Positions 36,960 through 48,169 of a DNA stretch of 64,000 bases are shown here, piece after piece (within the stretch, counting starts at the first letter, position 1; the number at the start of each line of letters is the position of its first letter). The stretch covers positions 2,418,001 through 2,482,000 of the forward strand of contig NC_056408.1 of the NCBI RefSeq assembly GCF_905147365.1. The letters run 5' to 3'. Made by a program: the position numbers and the translations under genes. Origin of the DNA: Aricia agestis. Lineage: Eukaryota; Arthropoda; Insecta; Lepidoptera; Lycaenidae. Below the pieces are notes generated by a model. It searched no databases. It was not told the origin of the DNA and saw nothing but the letters and a program-made list of their open reading frames with translations.

Positions 36960-37390
36960 AAGGATTTTACGACCCTTTCAGTCCTTACCTGCGATGCGAG
37001 CTCGGCGCTGAATGCCGGTTGATTTGCATAACACTGACTATTTCGTGTGTGTTGTTCGAGTATCTGCATTAAAATAAATACTTGTTTAAGTACTCTAGTT
37101 TCTAACTGTAACAGATGCATTTTTTATTTATTTACATAGTTATTTGTTTCTACCCTACTAAATAAATTTAAATATTTTATGTTCAGTTTTAAGAAGTTTT
37201 TATACCTAGTTATAAGTTATAACTTTTAGGCTGTATTCAAACCAAACTGACTGTCAGCTGCCTGCTCACATTCGGCGGCTTACAGTCGGCTTGGTTTAAA
37301 CACGGCCTTAAAACTTATCATCAAAACTGTTTAATAACTCTGGCTGGATATAGTTAAAATGTTTTTGTGACAAATCGCAAATAATATATT
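36960..37390. other. No gene recognised
   Basis: Contains one imperfect palindrome (GGCTGTATTCAAACCAAACTG ... TGGTTTAAACACGGCC, about 37230-37310), a likely MITE remnant. Confidence 0.4.
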
Positions 37391-37397
37391 TTGATAT

Positions 37398-37972
37398 TGT
37401 TACGTGCTAGGGTTCGAAGGATTTGGAGTGAAAGACCTGCTGACTCTCTTGAAGACTTTATTCACTAAGTCTGGGTCACACAAACACACACTAGGTCACA
37501 ACACTTAGCACTAAGTCCAAACACTAATCACTAGGTCCAATCACTAAGCACTATCACTGTCCTAAGTCGTAGCCAAGTCGAGTGTTTCACTGGTTCACTC
37601 ACTATTGATCACTTGTTGTCACTCCGAAATCGCCTTGACGATCGCTTGAACCGAACTGAACTGCCGGGCCATCTACCTGCGGCTTTTTATATGACGAGAC
37701 GAACTCCGGAAAGTTCCGGATACACGTAAACGTGTGGGAACTTTCTAGGAGGCTCGAGCATGTACCACAATAAACATAAACAACTAAACACGTTAACACG
37801 TAAACAAAATAAACCGGTAAACACGTAAACAAATGTTGGACTTTTCTAGAAGGTTCGAGTATGTACTTGCGCACCTCATGCCATCTAGTATTGAGTAGGG
37901 GATTTATGTTGTCGGTGTTCCCTCGATAAGTTTCGCTGGTTTGACGCTAGATGGCACTATATGTCCGTGACA
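37398..37972 (+). repeat. Probable LTR of a second retroelement
   Basis: 575 bp starting TGTTACG and ending CGTGACA, flanked on both sides by ATAT. That is consistent with a solo LTR with a 4-bp duplication. Alternatively it is the 5' LTR of a truncated element, because a tRNA-complementary tract follows 44 bp downstream. Internal degenerate CACTAAGTCC-type repeats are present. Confidence 0.55.
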
Positions 37973-38016
37973 ATATTTAAAAAAAATGAGAATTTATATC
38001 GGTTCATATTAAGACG

Positions 38017-38050
38017 TGGTCCTTCGAGCCGGATTTGAACCAGCGACCTA
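38017..38050 (-). other. 34-nt tract complementary to tRNA-Tyr 3' half including CCA
   Basis: Read on the minus strand it is the T arm and acceptor of tRNA-Tyr with GGTTCAAATCCGGCTCGAAG and an encoded terminal CCA. No 5' half is present. Read on the plus strand it starts TGGTCCTTCGAGCC and would be a primer binding site. It is therefore a primer site or a retroposed tRNA piece, not a functional tRNA. Confidence 0.6.
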
Positions 38051-38160
38051 TCATCAAAACAAAATAATGTCGAGTTTCAACCTACGGAATCTATTATTTT
38101 GCAACACAACATACCAACAATTTACTATTAATAAATATTTATATTGTAATTATCTGTAGA

Positions 38161-38493
38161 TGTTAAAGCCTGGCATTAACATAACCACGAGAACCAGCAG
38201 CGAGCGATTGCTATTTTCTTCTGTAAGGCGCTTCAATTAAATGGTTGGCGGGCCCCACCGCTTCACGTCATCAGCTACGTCATCGAGGACTGAGGAGGGG
38301 GCTCGACCTGTCTAGAAGGCCCGTCCTCTATTCGCCCTACAATCACCCGTAGCCGCATATCGTTCCATTTGTTAATCCACTAAAATCTTTGCAATCTGTA
38401 ATCGATCCCTGTTTGTAATAGTACAGAATAAATTGTATTTTGTACGAAGTTGTTTTGAATAAGCAATTTCCAAGTCTTTTCTTGTATTTAACA
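38161..38493 (+). repeat. BEL/Pao 5' LTR
   Basis: 333 bp, bounded by 7-bp inverted TGTTAAA/TTTAACA. It is uninterrupted and serves as the reference for the split 3' LTR. Confidence 0.93.
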
Positions 38494-38501
38494 AGAAAAA
38501 T

Positions 38502-38519
38502 TGGCGACCGTGACAGGAC
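38502..38519 (+). promoter_or_regulatory. Primer binding site, probably tRNA-Arg(UCG)
   Basis: TGGCGACCGTGACAGGAC lies 8 bp after the 5' LTR. It complements a tRNA 3' end ...GTCCTGTCACGGTCG-CCA, which matches insect tRNA-Arg(UCG) as I remember it. Primes minus-strand DNA synthesis. Confidence 0.75.
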
Positions 38520-39419
38520 ACTTAATTGGTTTGCCTTTTTTCTCGGGACATCATCGCCGCCGGTGAGAGGTCTTCGCCGCAGTAGGGCAGCCCGAGGAAT
38601 CTCCAGCAGCATCATCAGCCGTCATGAGGTCTGCAGCAATCGCAGACGACTCATCTATTCCCAGCGGCAGGTGGCACAGCTTCTGGAACCACGCCGGTCA
38701 GCTCTTCGCGCCGCAGCGTCAGCCAACCAGCTAAGTGTCCCTATTCCTTTTCTCATTTATTCCTAAAATCCCGTTCTTCTAGTAGTTTCATACCTGTGTG
38801 GATAGCGGTAGTGCAAAGAACGTGGATCTTATCGATCAATATAGATCATTTCACAAGGGATCGATTCACGCAACTCAATCTTTAGCTATTTGCAGTCAAA
38901 ATAATAAGATTCAAGCTAAATCTAAACGTCTATTTCTATAATTTAGGCTATAGTTAGCTTTAGCCTACCCACCAAACTCGGTACGTAATTTATCGAAGCT
39001 ATTTGGTGCTATTATTCTAGCTATTTTTTTCCCTAATCTATTTACAAAATCAAATTATATTAAGTTTTGTGTATTCTAAGGTTAAAATTAAACAATAATT
39101 TATATTACTACAAGTTATATTTACAAGAATTAACTATTTACAAAACTTAACTGACTTAACTAATTACCTTAACTTAATTTTCTATTTACAATAATCGCAG
39201 TTTTCGATTTATATTTCCTACGATTCACATTATTGTAACTGCGAATTTCAGGAACTTCGGTGGACTTGATATCAGCTGACCACGTAGGTAATCTGCGCGT
39301 CGCCGGCCTGGCTAGCGTGGTAAACCGGTTGCAATACCTTGGAGTGGCGTAAGATTACAATATTCATTCACAATTTCTTATCAATTTTTTCAATTAACAA
39401 TTATTAGTGATTCATAAAC

Positions 39420-40374
39420 ATGTCAGATGCTAAATTAAAGGAACTTTACGCTAAACGTAGCTCAGTAAAGGGTCGTTTAACTAAATTTAAAAACTATCTA
39501 GCTTCATTCGAGAAAGTTGACGTTTTAGATGAGCTCGAAATATCTAAACTTAACGTTCAATTACCTAAAATTGAGAGCTTATCTAGTGCGTTCGAAGATT
39601 TGCAAATTCAGATAGAAGTATTAAATTCGACAGACATAGATAGTGAGTTAGAGGAGCGCGATGTAATCGAGCAGGAGTTTGCACATTTAATTGCTTTAGC
39701 CCATCAGTACCAAAATAAGCATAACGGTAGCAAGACACCTCCTCACTGTGATGCTCAAAGCACGTCTTCATGCTGTCATGAGCGCCCAGGTTTAGGTTTT
39801 AAGCCTCCCACACTACAAATAGGCAAAATTGATGGTAGCTATTACAAGTGGCTTGAGTTTCGCGACCTATATTGTTCTCTCGTTCACGAAAACAAGCACA
39901 TACCTATTCCGATTAAATTTTGCTACTTAAATTCATACTTAGAGGGTGAGGCCGCTCGTGTGATTAGCAATTTAGAGGTCACAGAGTCCAACTATAATAA
40001 AGCGTGGGACTTGTTACGCGAGCGCTATGACAATAAGCGATTACTTACTAATTAAAAATCATTTAAATGCCCTGCTAAACTTCGACGTAAAATCTAACGA
40101 AAGCGCATCTACACTTAGGTCTATTATTGACAACACAAATAAAAATCTTCGCGCCCTATCTAGCTTAGGTGAACAAACATCATACTGGGACTCAATTATA
40201 GTTCACATTATTTCCTCAAAACTAGGTAGCAAAACCACTTGAGGAATTTAATTCATTTTTAAAACAGCGGGCTGATATCCTAGAAACTTATAATCACAGC
40301 CGAAGTATCGAGGATAAGTTAAATACAAGTTCTAATAAAATATCTAACAATCATAATAAAAGGCGATTAGGTTC
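39420..40374 (+). pseudogene. BEL/Pao gag, N-terminal part, frameshifted
   Basis: The start ATG is at 39420 after a 0.9-kb leader. The first frame (39420-40055, 211 codons) has the coiled-coil-like gag start (KLKELYAKRSSVKGRLTKF) and the Pao gag core (LQIGKIDGSYYKWLEFRDLY, ending RERYDNKRLL). A frame change near 40045 moves into a second frame (40027-40242), and another near 40230 into the frame that continues as LEEFNSFLKQRADILETY. These are typical of a DUF1759-type Pao gag, so the product is interrupted twice. Confidence 0.85.
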
Positions 40375-40375
40375 A

Positions 40376-41905
40376 ATGTCAAACAATAATAGTTCATTTA
40401 CAGCGCAAATTTCTAGCGTAGGTAACAATAATACCACTTTCAAAAATTGTATTGTTTGCGACAAACAACATCGCATTTACGATTGCGATAAGTTTAGGAA
40501 TATGCCTATTGAACAGCGTCAAAGTTTAGTCATAAAATCTAAGCTTTGTCAAAATTGCCTTCGTCCGGGCCACAAAGCTTTCACTTGCAAATTTGGTGTT
40601 TGTCGTAATTGTAAACGACGACACAATACTTTACTTTGCGATGATAACTCTCAAGGTCAAGTAAAGTCACCTGCAGACAATAATGTATCTAATTCTGATT
40701 CAATTACTCAAACTCTTTGCACGACAAATTCAGGTCAAAATACTTTCACTTTATTATCTACGGCTATGGTTTTGGCGATTAATCCGTGCAATAATAAGCG
40801 TCAAATTGTCCGTGTGCTACTCGACTGCGGCAGTCAGTGCAGCCTAGCTTCTAAGCGTCTGAGGGACAAGTTAGGTTTACGATCACGGCCCGCAGGCTCG
40901 ATCAACGTTGTAGGCATAGGCAATTCAGCTTCACACTGGGTAAACGAATTTTGTGATTTCAAATTAAAATCATTACACAGTGATTATACTGTGCAACTTA
41001 CTTGCCCAGTGCTATCTGATCTGACTGGCGAAATTCCTAAGTTTACGATGGACCCTAAGCTTATTAATATACCTACGGATGTTCAGCTAGCCGATCCTAG
41101 TTTTTATAGGCCTTCTCCAATAGATGTGCTAGTCGGTGCTGATCTATTTTGGAACATCGTAGGTAGTGAGCGACAATCGCTCGGCTCTAAACAGCCTAAT
41201 CTTATTAATTCGGAGTTTGGCTGGATTTTATCCGGTCCTATTTGTTTAAACTCGCGAATCTCTAATAATTATAGTTGCAATTTTTCTAAGGCGCAGTCAG
41301 ATAACTTTAATAAACTTCTGAGTCGATTTTGGGAGCTAGAAGAACTGCCGCCAAGGTCAATTTTAAGCGACGACGAGAAAGCATGTGAGCAGCATTTTAA
41401 GACTCACACTTCTCGCGATTCGTCCGGCAGGTTTTGTGTGCGTTTGCCTCTCAAAGACTCGCCTAATTGCTTAGGTAATTCATACTTTCTAGCTAAGAAA
41501 ATGTTTCTTAATTTAGAAAAGCGATTTAGAGCTAATCCCGAGCTTAAATCTCAATATGTGAATTTTATTAACGAATATATTAGTCTAGGTCATTGTTCCG
41601 TTCTAACAAATAATTATAAGCCGAACCCGTGCTATTTTTTGTGTCATCACGCGGTTCTCAAACAAAATAGCGAGTCGACTAAGCTACGAGTGGTATTCGA
41701 CGGATCCGCTCGCACCTCCTCGGGCTTATCTATTAACGATTTGCAACGAATAGGTCCTACTGTACAAGATTCACTCTTTTCTATATTATTACGCTCTTTT
41801 CTATATTATTACGCTTTCGTCAGTACCTATATGTTCTTACAGGAGATGTCGAGAAATTCTTTAGGCAAGTTAATCTCCACGAAGACGATCGTGACCTTCA
41901 ATTAA
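40376..41905 (+). pseudogene. BEL/Pao gag zinc knuckle, aspartic protease and start of reverse transcriptase, frame broken at 41.8 kb
   Basis: Residues 25-90 contain the Cys/His knuckle series (CIVCDKQHRIYDC, CQNCLRPGHKAFTC, CRNCKRRHNTLLC). The retropepsin-like DUF1758 region follows with LLDCGSQCSLAS near residue 150. The N-terminal RT region includes the segment CYFLCHHAVLKQNS and LRVVFDGSARTSSG. A perfect tandem duplication of 20 bp (41775-41794 and 41795-41814) throws the frame, ending at a stop at 41905, just before the RT palm. Confidence 0.88.
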
Positions 41906-41909
41906 TACT

Positions 41910-44606
41910 ATGGAGGGAGGACGAATCAAAGCCTATTCAAGTACAAGACTCAATACCGTCACTTATGGTTTTGGTAGTGCTAGTTATCTTAGTACGAAGT
42001 GCATTTGGCAGTTAGGACAGGAATGCCCCGATGAGTTAATCCGTACGGTAATCCAGCATGATCTGTACCTAGACGATTTAATTACTGGTGCTAATTCCAT
42101 AAGTAAATTACGTCATATTTTAAATTCTGTCGTTTCTGTTTTGCGCTCAGGCTGTTTTCCACTTAGAAAATTTAAATCTAATGTGCCATCTATTTTTGAA
42201 AACACGCTAATTAATCCACTCGAGACTTTAACCTTAAGTGAATCGTCTAATACTTTGGGTTTACAGTGGAAGCCGCCTTCCGACACATTACATGTTTCGT
42301 TGTACACTCCTGACAATATAAACGAACAAACAACGAAACGTTCGATTTTATCTAACATGTTTAAAACCTTCGATCCACTCGGTTTAATTTCTCCTTGCAC
42401 TATTCGCTTAAAGTTATTAATGCAGGAGCTATGGCGTCGATATTTTGACTGGGACGAGCCAGTACCTTCTGACATTCGATTATACTGGCACGAATTGGTT
42501 CAGGAGTTTAAAAATGTACCGTCGGTCACTGTGCCTAGGTTAGTTTTATGCGATTCCCCGGTTAGTATTGAGCTTCACTCATTTTGTGATGCGTCAATGT
42601 CGGCTCACGGCGCTTGTGTTTATTTACGGTCCACGGACTCAGCCGGTCGTGTAGTAGTCAATTTACTTTGCGCTAAGTCTAAGGTGAATCCTAATAAGCC
42701 TATTACTATACCGCGACTGGAGCTTATGGGAGCATTGCTGGCCGCTAGGCTGTGCAAGTCAGTTCTCGAGTCTTTGCGATGCAACATTTCTCGCTGCACT
42801 CACTGGAGTGACTCGAGCGTCGTTTTAGGGTGGCTACACACTTCTCCAAACAAATTAAAAACGTTCGTTGCGAATAGGATAGTCGAGATTTGCGAAACTA
42901 CCTCGGCTACGAATTGGCGTCATGTACCTACAGATGCTAACCCCGGTGATTTAATTTCACGCGGAACCCAGGTACATACACTCCAGCAATCCAAATTCTG
43001 GTGGTCGGGTCCAGACTTTTTATTGAAATCGGAGTCGGAATGGCCTATACTAAATATCAATTCATTAGACTTACCGGAAATAAAGTGCAATATTGTGCAG
43101 AGTTTCGAGCCAGTTATAGACTTCTCACGGTTTTCTAATTTTATGCGGCTAAAACGTTCATTCGCTTATGTTTTACGTTTTCTACATAACGCTAGGTTTC
43201 CTAAAACTAAGATAAGCGGAGCTCTAACCGTGAACGAGTTAACTAAATCATTTCATTTTCTATGCAAATTTTCTCAATTGCAATCTTTTTCTATTGAGTA
43301 CGATGCTTTAAATAAACATAAATCTATTTCTAGTAAAAGTAATTTATTATCACTTAGTCCTTTTCTAGATAAGGACAGCGTTATGCGAGTTGGTGGCAGA
43401 CTAGCCCACTCAGACTACGACTATGATAAACGGCATCCCATCATATTACATTCTAAACATCATTTAACCTCCCTTATTTTTAGATACGAACATATTAGGC
43501 AAATGCACGCCGGCCCACAACTATTATTGTATTCAGTTCGTGAATATGTGTGGCCCATTGGGGGGAGGTGTCTAGCCCGGAGTACCACGCGAAACTGTGT
43601 ACGATGCAAAAGGTTTCAAGGTCGCACGTACTCACCAATGATGGGACATCTACCGTCGCAGCGTACGACTCCATTATTCCCTTTTGAGACCGCAGGGGTC
43701 GACTTCGCTGGTCCTTTCACCATTTTAAATAAAAAAGGTCGCGGTGCTAAAACTCTAAAATGCTACCTATGTCTATTCGTGTGTTTTCGTTTCAAGTGTG
43801 TTCACTTGGAGGCGGTAACAGAGTTATCTAAGGACGCGTTCATAATGACTTTACGGCGATTTATTTCTAGACGCGGAAAGCCATTGGAAATTTACTCCGA
43901 CAATGGCCGTAATTTTGTTGCCGCCGCCAAAGACATTGGTAATTTTTTAAAAGACAATTCAAACACTATATCTGAGTTTGCCGCGAATGAAGGGATCAAA
44001 TTTAATTTCATACCTTCTTACGCCCCTCACTTCGGCGGCCTATGGGAAGCTGGTATCAAGTCTGCGAAGCACCATATAAAAAGGATGATGGCTAATTTAA
44101 ATTTTACATACGAAGAGGTGGAAGCTATTTTGAATAGCCGCCCCTTGTGTCCTATCTCTTCCTCTCCTCACGACTTCCAATCTCTCTCTCCAGGGCATTT
44201 TCTGGTTGGTCGGCCGCTGACATCGTTGCCGGATCCAACCCACGACGACGGCAGCTCCAGCTACAAGCGCTACGCCCGCATCGAGCTAGCTCGAAGACAT
44301 TTTTGGAGTCGATGGCAGCGGGAGTACGTGAATGAGCTGCAACAACGTCTCAAGTGGCGAGACAGCAAAGGCAACCTCAGCGTGGGAGACCTCGTCCTTC
44401 TCCACGAAGACAACAGCCCTCCACTACACTGGCGCCTGGGTCGTGTTCTCGAGCTTCACCCCGGTGTCGACGGAGTCGTCAGAGTGGCTGATGTCGCCAC
44501 TCAGAGAGGAGTCGTGCGGAGAACCCTAACACGATTGTGCCCCCTGCTAGCAGCTGATCAAGGGTCTGAAATGCCCGCAGGGATTTCAGGGGGGGAGCTA
44601 TGTTAA
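41910..44606 (+). CDS. BEL/Pao pol C-terminal part: RT palm, Pao A17 region, integrase, DUF5641
   Basis: 898 codons open. YLDDLITGA near residue 50 is the RT YxDD box. The Pao peptidase A17/RNase H region follows (FDPLGLISPC, SFCDASMSAHGACVYL, IPRLELMGALLAARL). The integrase zinc finger is around 43440-43620 (H..H with NCVRCKRF). The catalytic D,D,E are in GVDFAGPF, YSDNGRNFV and HFGGLWEAGIKSAKHH. DUF5641 with GHFLVGRPLT and LKWRDSKGNLSVGDLV closes the protein. The stop TAA lies inside the first bases of the 3' LTR. The true start is upstream; a further frame change lies near 41945. The integrase half is undamaged. Confidence 0.93.
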   Translation: MEGGRIKAYSSTRLNTVTYGFGSASYLSTKCIWQLGQECPDELIRTVIQHDLYLDDLITGANSISKLRHILNSVVSVLRSGCFPLRKFKSNVPSIFENTLINPLETLTLSESSNTLGLQWKPPSDTLHVSLYTPDNINEQTTKRSILSNMFKTFDPLGLISPCTIRLKLLMQELWRRYFDWDEPVPSDIRLYWHELVQEFKNVPSVTVPRLVLCDSPVSIELHSFCDASMSAHGACVYLRSTDSAGRVVVNLLCAKSKVNPNKPITIPRLELMGALLAARLCKSVLESLRCNISRCTHWSDSSVVLGWLHTSPNKLKTFVANRIVEICETTSATNWRHVPTDANPGDLISRGTQVHTLQQSKFWWSGPDFLLKSESEWPILNINSLDLPEIKCNIVQSFEPVIDFSRFSNFMRLKRSFAYVLRFLHNARFPKTKISGALTVNELTKSFHFLCKFSQLQSFSIEYDALNKHKSISSKSNLLSLSPFLDKDSVMRVGGRLAHSDYDYDKRHPIILHSKHHLTSLIFRYEHIRQMHAGPQLLLYSVREYVWPIGGRCLARSTTRNCVRCKRFQGRTYSPMMGHLPSQRTTPLFPFETAGVDFAGPFTILNKKGRGAKTLKCYLCLFVCFRFKCVHLEAVTELSKDAFIMTLRRFISRRGKPLEIYSDNGRNFVAAAKDIGNFLKDNSNTISEFAANEGIKFNFIPSYAPHFGGLWEAGIKSAKHHIKRMMANLNFTYEEVEAILNSRPLCPISSSPHDFQSLSPGHFLVGRPLTSLPDPTHDDGSSSYKRYARIELARRHFWSRWQREYVNELQQRLKWRDSKGNLSVGDLVLLHEDNSPPLHWRLGRVLELHPGVDGVVRVADVATQRGVVRRTLTRLCPLLAADQGSEMPAGISGGELC
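44588..44597 (+). promoter_or_regulatory. BEL polypurine tract
   Basis: AGGGGGGGAG three bases before the 3' LTR, the expected plus-strand primer. It overlaps the end of pol. Confidence 0.85.
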
Positions 44607-45002
44607 AGCCTGGCATTAACATAACCACGAGAACCAGCAGCGAGCGATTGCTATTTTCTTCTGTAAGGCGCTTCAATTAAATGCTTGGCGGGCCCCACCG
44701 CTTCACGTCATCAGCTACGTCATCGAGGACTGAGGAGGGGGCTCGACCTGTCTAGAAGGCCCGTCCTCTATTCGCCCTACAATCGCCCGTAGCCGCATAT
44801 CGTTCCATTTGTTAATCCACAAAAATCTTTGCAATCTGTAATCGATCCCTGTTTTTTTTTTTTATTATAAAATTGGGGCCGTCTATGGACTGTTCGTCCA
44901 TATCCTTTTTTTGTTATTTTATTATTTAGATTTTTCGCACCAAGGATAATTGAAATAATATTATGAATTTTAATTAATTGTGGTCCATCACGCCATGGAC
45001 AC

Positions 45003-45034
<32 letters not shown>

Positions 45035-45078
45035 TGTGTATATATATATTTAATAGAATAGAGTATAATATGTTATAC

Positions 45079-45227
<149 letters not shown>

Positions 45228-45347
45228 TTATAAATTGCATAATAATAATATTAATGTTTTGAACGGTGAGGTCCCAGTCGGTGTGGCGGCCAGTAGATCC
45301 GACATTTTCCGATTTCCTTAGATTTTATGCTGCTCCACCCTTTGCCT

Positions 45348-46925
45348 TTAGATGTTGTGACATTGGCTTGGTGGAGAGGGGTCACTCAAGCTGGGTGGAG
45401 TTTCTAGGTTGTTAAAAAGATATCGTTCTGTGTCGAATCTACCCGCCATGTGGCTTAGGACTTTATCGTTCCTGTCTTTTATAGCCATTTTTATATTATA
45501 ATCTTTTATGTGTTCGGTTGACACCTCCGTGGCTCTTTTTATGAAGCTTGCCACAGCGTCTCCATCAGTGTCAGTGTAATAGACACAGGTGTTAGTGTGC
45601 CGGGATATAGCTACAACTGCATGAGGAACGCTGTCATGGATTGCCAGCTTTCGGGACTTGGTCTGTATGATGATCACCGAAGGACTCGTTAATCCCTGAG
45701 CTTCATGGATTGTGAGGACGCGAGAGTCCGTTCCCGATCCATAGCCTGTATTAGTGAGGGCTGCTTTCTCCTCTTGTGTGTGGACAAGATACAGGGTATT
45801 TAGATCGGTTTTAGGTATTCTCGCTACTGTATACTTCATTAGCTTTAGGGACCGCACAATTTCCTTCGATGAATAGATGTTATTATAGACCATGTTTAAG
45901 GCGTATGCCACATCCATAGGGCTCCTGTGTGTGCAAGACAACTCCTGGGTGATGCTGGTTACCAGGTTTGGACGAGTGTAATTAAGTTTAAAGAGGTTTT
46001 CACGCTCTATAAACGGAAGTTGGTTAATATCTCCAATGAGGATGACATCGTTGGCGCCTGTTAACTGATTCGCCATGACGATTGAGCCGAAATGGTTCAT
46101 GAGGGCCTCGTCAACTATCAACCTTTTGTAGGTTCCTTTTGTCCCATTTACCAGCAAAGAGGCCATGGTACGAACTTTATCTTTAACTTTGTTGCCAGTT
46201 CGTAGCCTTTGCTTTAGATCCTCGGCTGCTTCGATTGTAGTTGTTATTATAACGTCTGTTTCCTCATTGAAGTTATTAATGATCCAAGTTGTCTTCCCAC
46301 ATCCAGGAACCCCATTGACCCACGAGTAGTTGATAGGTTTCGCGAATATGTCCCAGTCCATGCTAGATTCGGGGTCCCCAGATAGGACTTCTGCCATTTC
46401 TAGTATCCTGTCTTCCAGCATTATTCTGGTACATTCCGCTATTACCACTATTGGATCCTCAGATTTTGTGATAAATTTGAGTGTTCCCGTGCGTTTTGTC
46501 TCATCCTCGTCCAGAACCACGAATCCGCAGTCGGCACTTAATGCCGCCATATACTGCCCTGTCATCGCCCCGGCAATTATTGTGGAGGTGACATTGTCAT
46601 ATATGGCAGCTGTTGCATCCTCGAGTCTCACTTCTAACAGCTTTTGATTTTTCCGCTGATAGGCCTGCATGATCTTATTGCAGGTCAAGAGCTTTATGGT
46701 CTTGTTTGCTCTTATTATTGCCTGGAACTCGAGGAAGGCATTTATTATATGATCTTCGGGGTTCTGGGCCAGTCTGAGTTTTGGAGGGAGCACTTGCCCG
46801 AGATCGGCCCTATATCTTTTGTTTTTATTTGCCGGTGTTTGTGTAGATGGTTCCCTCAAAAAAGCCTCCATTGCTAAAGCCTGCCGATTTGTTTGTGACG
46901 AAGCCTTGATCCGAGAAAGGGTGTT
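45348..46925 (-). CDS. Viral-type superfamily 1 RNA helicase domain, 3' part of a 5'-truncated LINE ORF
   Basis: All superfamily 1 alphavirus-like helicase motifs are present and in order: I GVPGCGKTTW (about 46313-46287), Ia TTTIEAA, II VDEALMNHFG (about 46112), III GDINQLPF (about 46040-46018), IV CTHRSPMDVA, V IHEAQGLTSP (about 45707) and VI AISRHTNTC (about 45610). A conserved upstream segment with DHIINAFLEF begins near 46760. The frame is uninterrupted for 525 codons up to 46925, where the insertion starts, so the N-terminus is lost by 5' truncation. Helicases of this kind are known to be joined to TRAS-family (R1-clade) LINE proteins in Lepidoptera (Lazareva and colleagues 2015; Morozov and colleagues 2017). 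No reverse transcriptase remains here, so assignment to TRAS is inference. No promoter is visible; expression is doubtful. Confidence 0.85.
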   Translation of the reverse strand, partial: NTLSRIKASSQTNRQALAMEAFLREPSTQTPANKNKRYRADLGQVLPPKLRLAQNPEDHIINAFLEFQAIIRANKTIKLLTCNKIMQAYQRKNQKLLEVRLEDATAAIYDNVTSTIIAGAMTGQYMAALSADCGFVVLDEDETKRTGTLKFITKSEDPIVVIAECTRIMLEDRILEMAEVLSGDPESSMDWDIFAKPINYSWVNGVPGCGKTTWIINNFNEETDVIITTTIEAAEDLKQRLRTGNKVKDKVRTMASLLVNGTKGTYKRLIVDEALMNHFGSIVMANQLTGANDVILIGDINQLPFIERENLFKLNYTRPNLVTSITQELSCTHRSPMDVAYALNMVYNNIYSSKEIVRSLKLMKYTVARIPKTDLNTLYLVHTQEEKAALTNTGYGSGTDSRVLTIHEAQGLTSPSVIIIQTKSRKLAIHDSVPHAVVAISRHTNTCVYYTDTDGDAVASFIKRATEVSTEHIKDYNIKMAIKDRNDKVLSHMAGRFDTERYLFNNLETPPSLSDPSPPSQCHNI

Positions 46926-47484
46926 TAATCGATCCCTGTTTGTAATAGTACAGAATAAATTGTATTTTGTACGAAGTTGTTTTGAATAAGCAATTTCCAA
47001 GTCTTTTCTTGTATTTAACAGTAGCATTATAAAATATCCTTTGTCCTGAATGACATGCAAGTGGAATCTTATACAACCTAAATCAGTCATCGCAGAGATT
47101 TGAAATTTGAGGGTAGCGGTCTCTGTATGACCATGATAGGACAGGGTGTGAGATATGAAGGGATATTTCGAAAGAAGAACTATCATTTGTGACCCAGGCC
47201 CGACATGAACGAGACATATATCAAAATTTTTGTTATTATAAAGGTAGCTCAAATATATATTTGTTATATTCGAAATCAATGGCTAACACCAAAAATATTA
47301 ACTTCTAATTTTGTTCAGGTGCCATACTTTATCATTGTTTTAATAACTATTTACATTGTTTTTACATTGTTTTTATGTAATTCAGTGATGATACAATAAA
47401 GACTTTTCATAAATAAACATTATTTTTATAATACATAATTTTATATTATAATCTTATATCTTTAAACGAGCAATTCTGTATATA

Positions 47485-48160
47485 CAGGGTTACAGGAAAA
47501 GTCGATGTAGATCCATCGACTCATCGACATGGGCGTGTAGTTTGCATCGTTTCTAACTGATTTGGCTATGAAACACCCTATCCTAAACCTAACCGTTTTC
47601 GAGATATTCGACTTTAATTTTTTTTCATAAATTTGCCGAATTTTTAGATATTTGATTGTATACTATAAAATTTAGAAGTCAAAATCGCATAACTTTTTGC
47701 TTTTTACAACTGGGACAAGATGCTTTATGACTTCAATAACCAAAATTGTAAGTAAATTAACTTAACGGATCGTACTAAGACATTGAAAGTTAAAAAAAGA
47801 AATTTTTTTGGATATCCTTTAAAGAAAAATAAACTTTATAAATAAAGTTTATATTTCTTTTTTTAACTTTCAATGTCTTAGTACGACCTGTTAAGTTAAT
47901 TTACTTACAATTTTGGTTATTGAAGTCATAAGGCATCTTGTCCTAGTTAAAAAAAGCAAAAAGTTATACAATTTTGACTTCTAAATTTCATAGTATACAA
48001 TCAAATATCTAAAAATTCGGCAAATTTATGAAAAAAAATTAAAGTCGAATATCTCGAAAACGGTTAGGTTTAGGATAGGGTGTTTCATAGTCAAATCAGT
48101 TAGAAACGATGCAAACTACACGCCCTTAACGGATCTACATCGACTTTTCCTGTAACCCTG
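47485..48160. mobile_element. Tc1/mariner-type foldback MITE
   Basis: Ends CAGGGTTACAGGAAAAGTCG / CGACTTTTCCTGTAACCCTG with TA on both sides. Arms about 330 bp, few mismatches, nearly no loop. No ORF. Confidence 0.85.
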
Positions 48161-48169
48161 TATATAATA

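Noticed and set aside
42113..42475. Minus-strand 120-codon frame in BEL pol
   Set aside because: Shadow of the pol frame, which has clear RT and integrase motifs.
46942..47279. N-terminal 110 or so codons of the long minus-strand frame that continues the helicase
   Set aside because: They are antisense BEL LTR and flanking DNA read through by chance; the LINE ends at 46925, shown by the target duplication.
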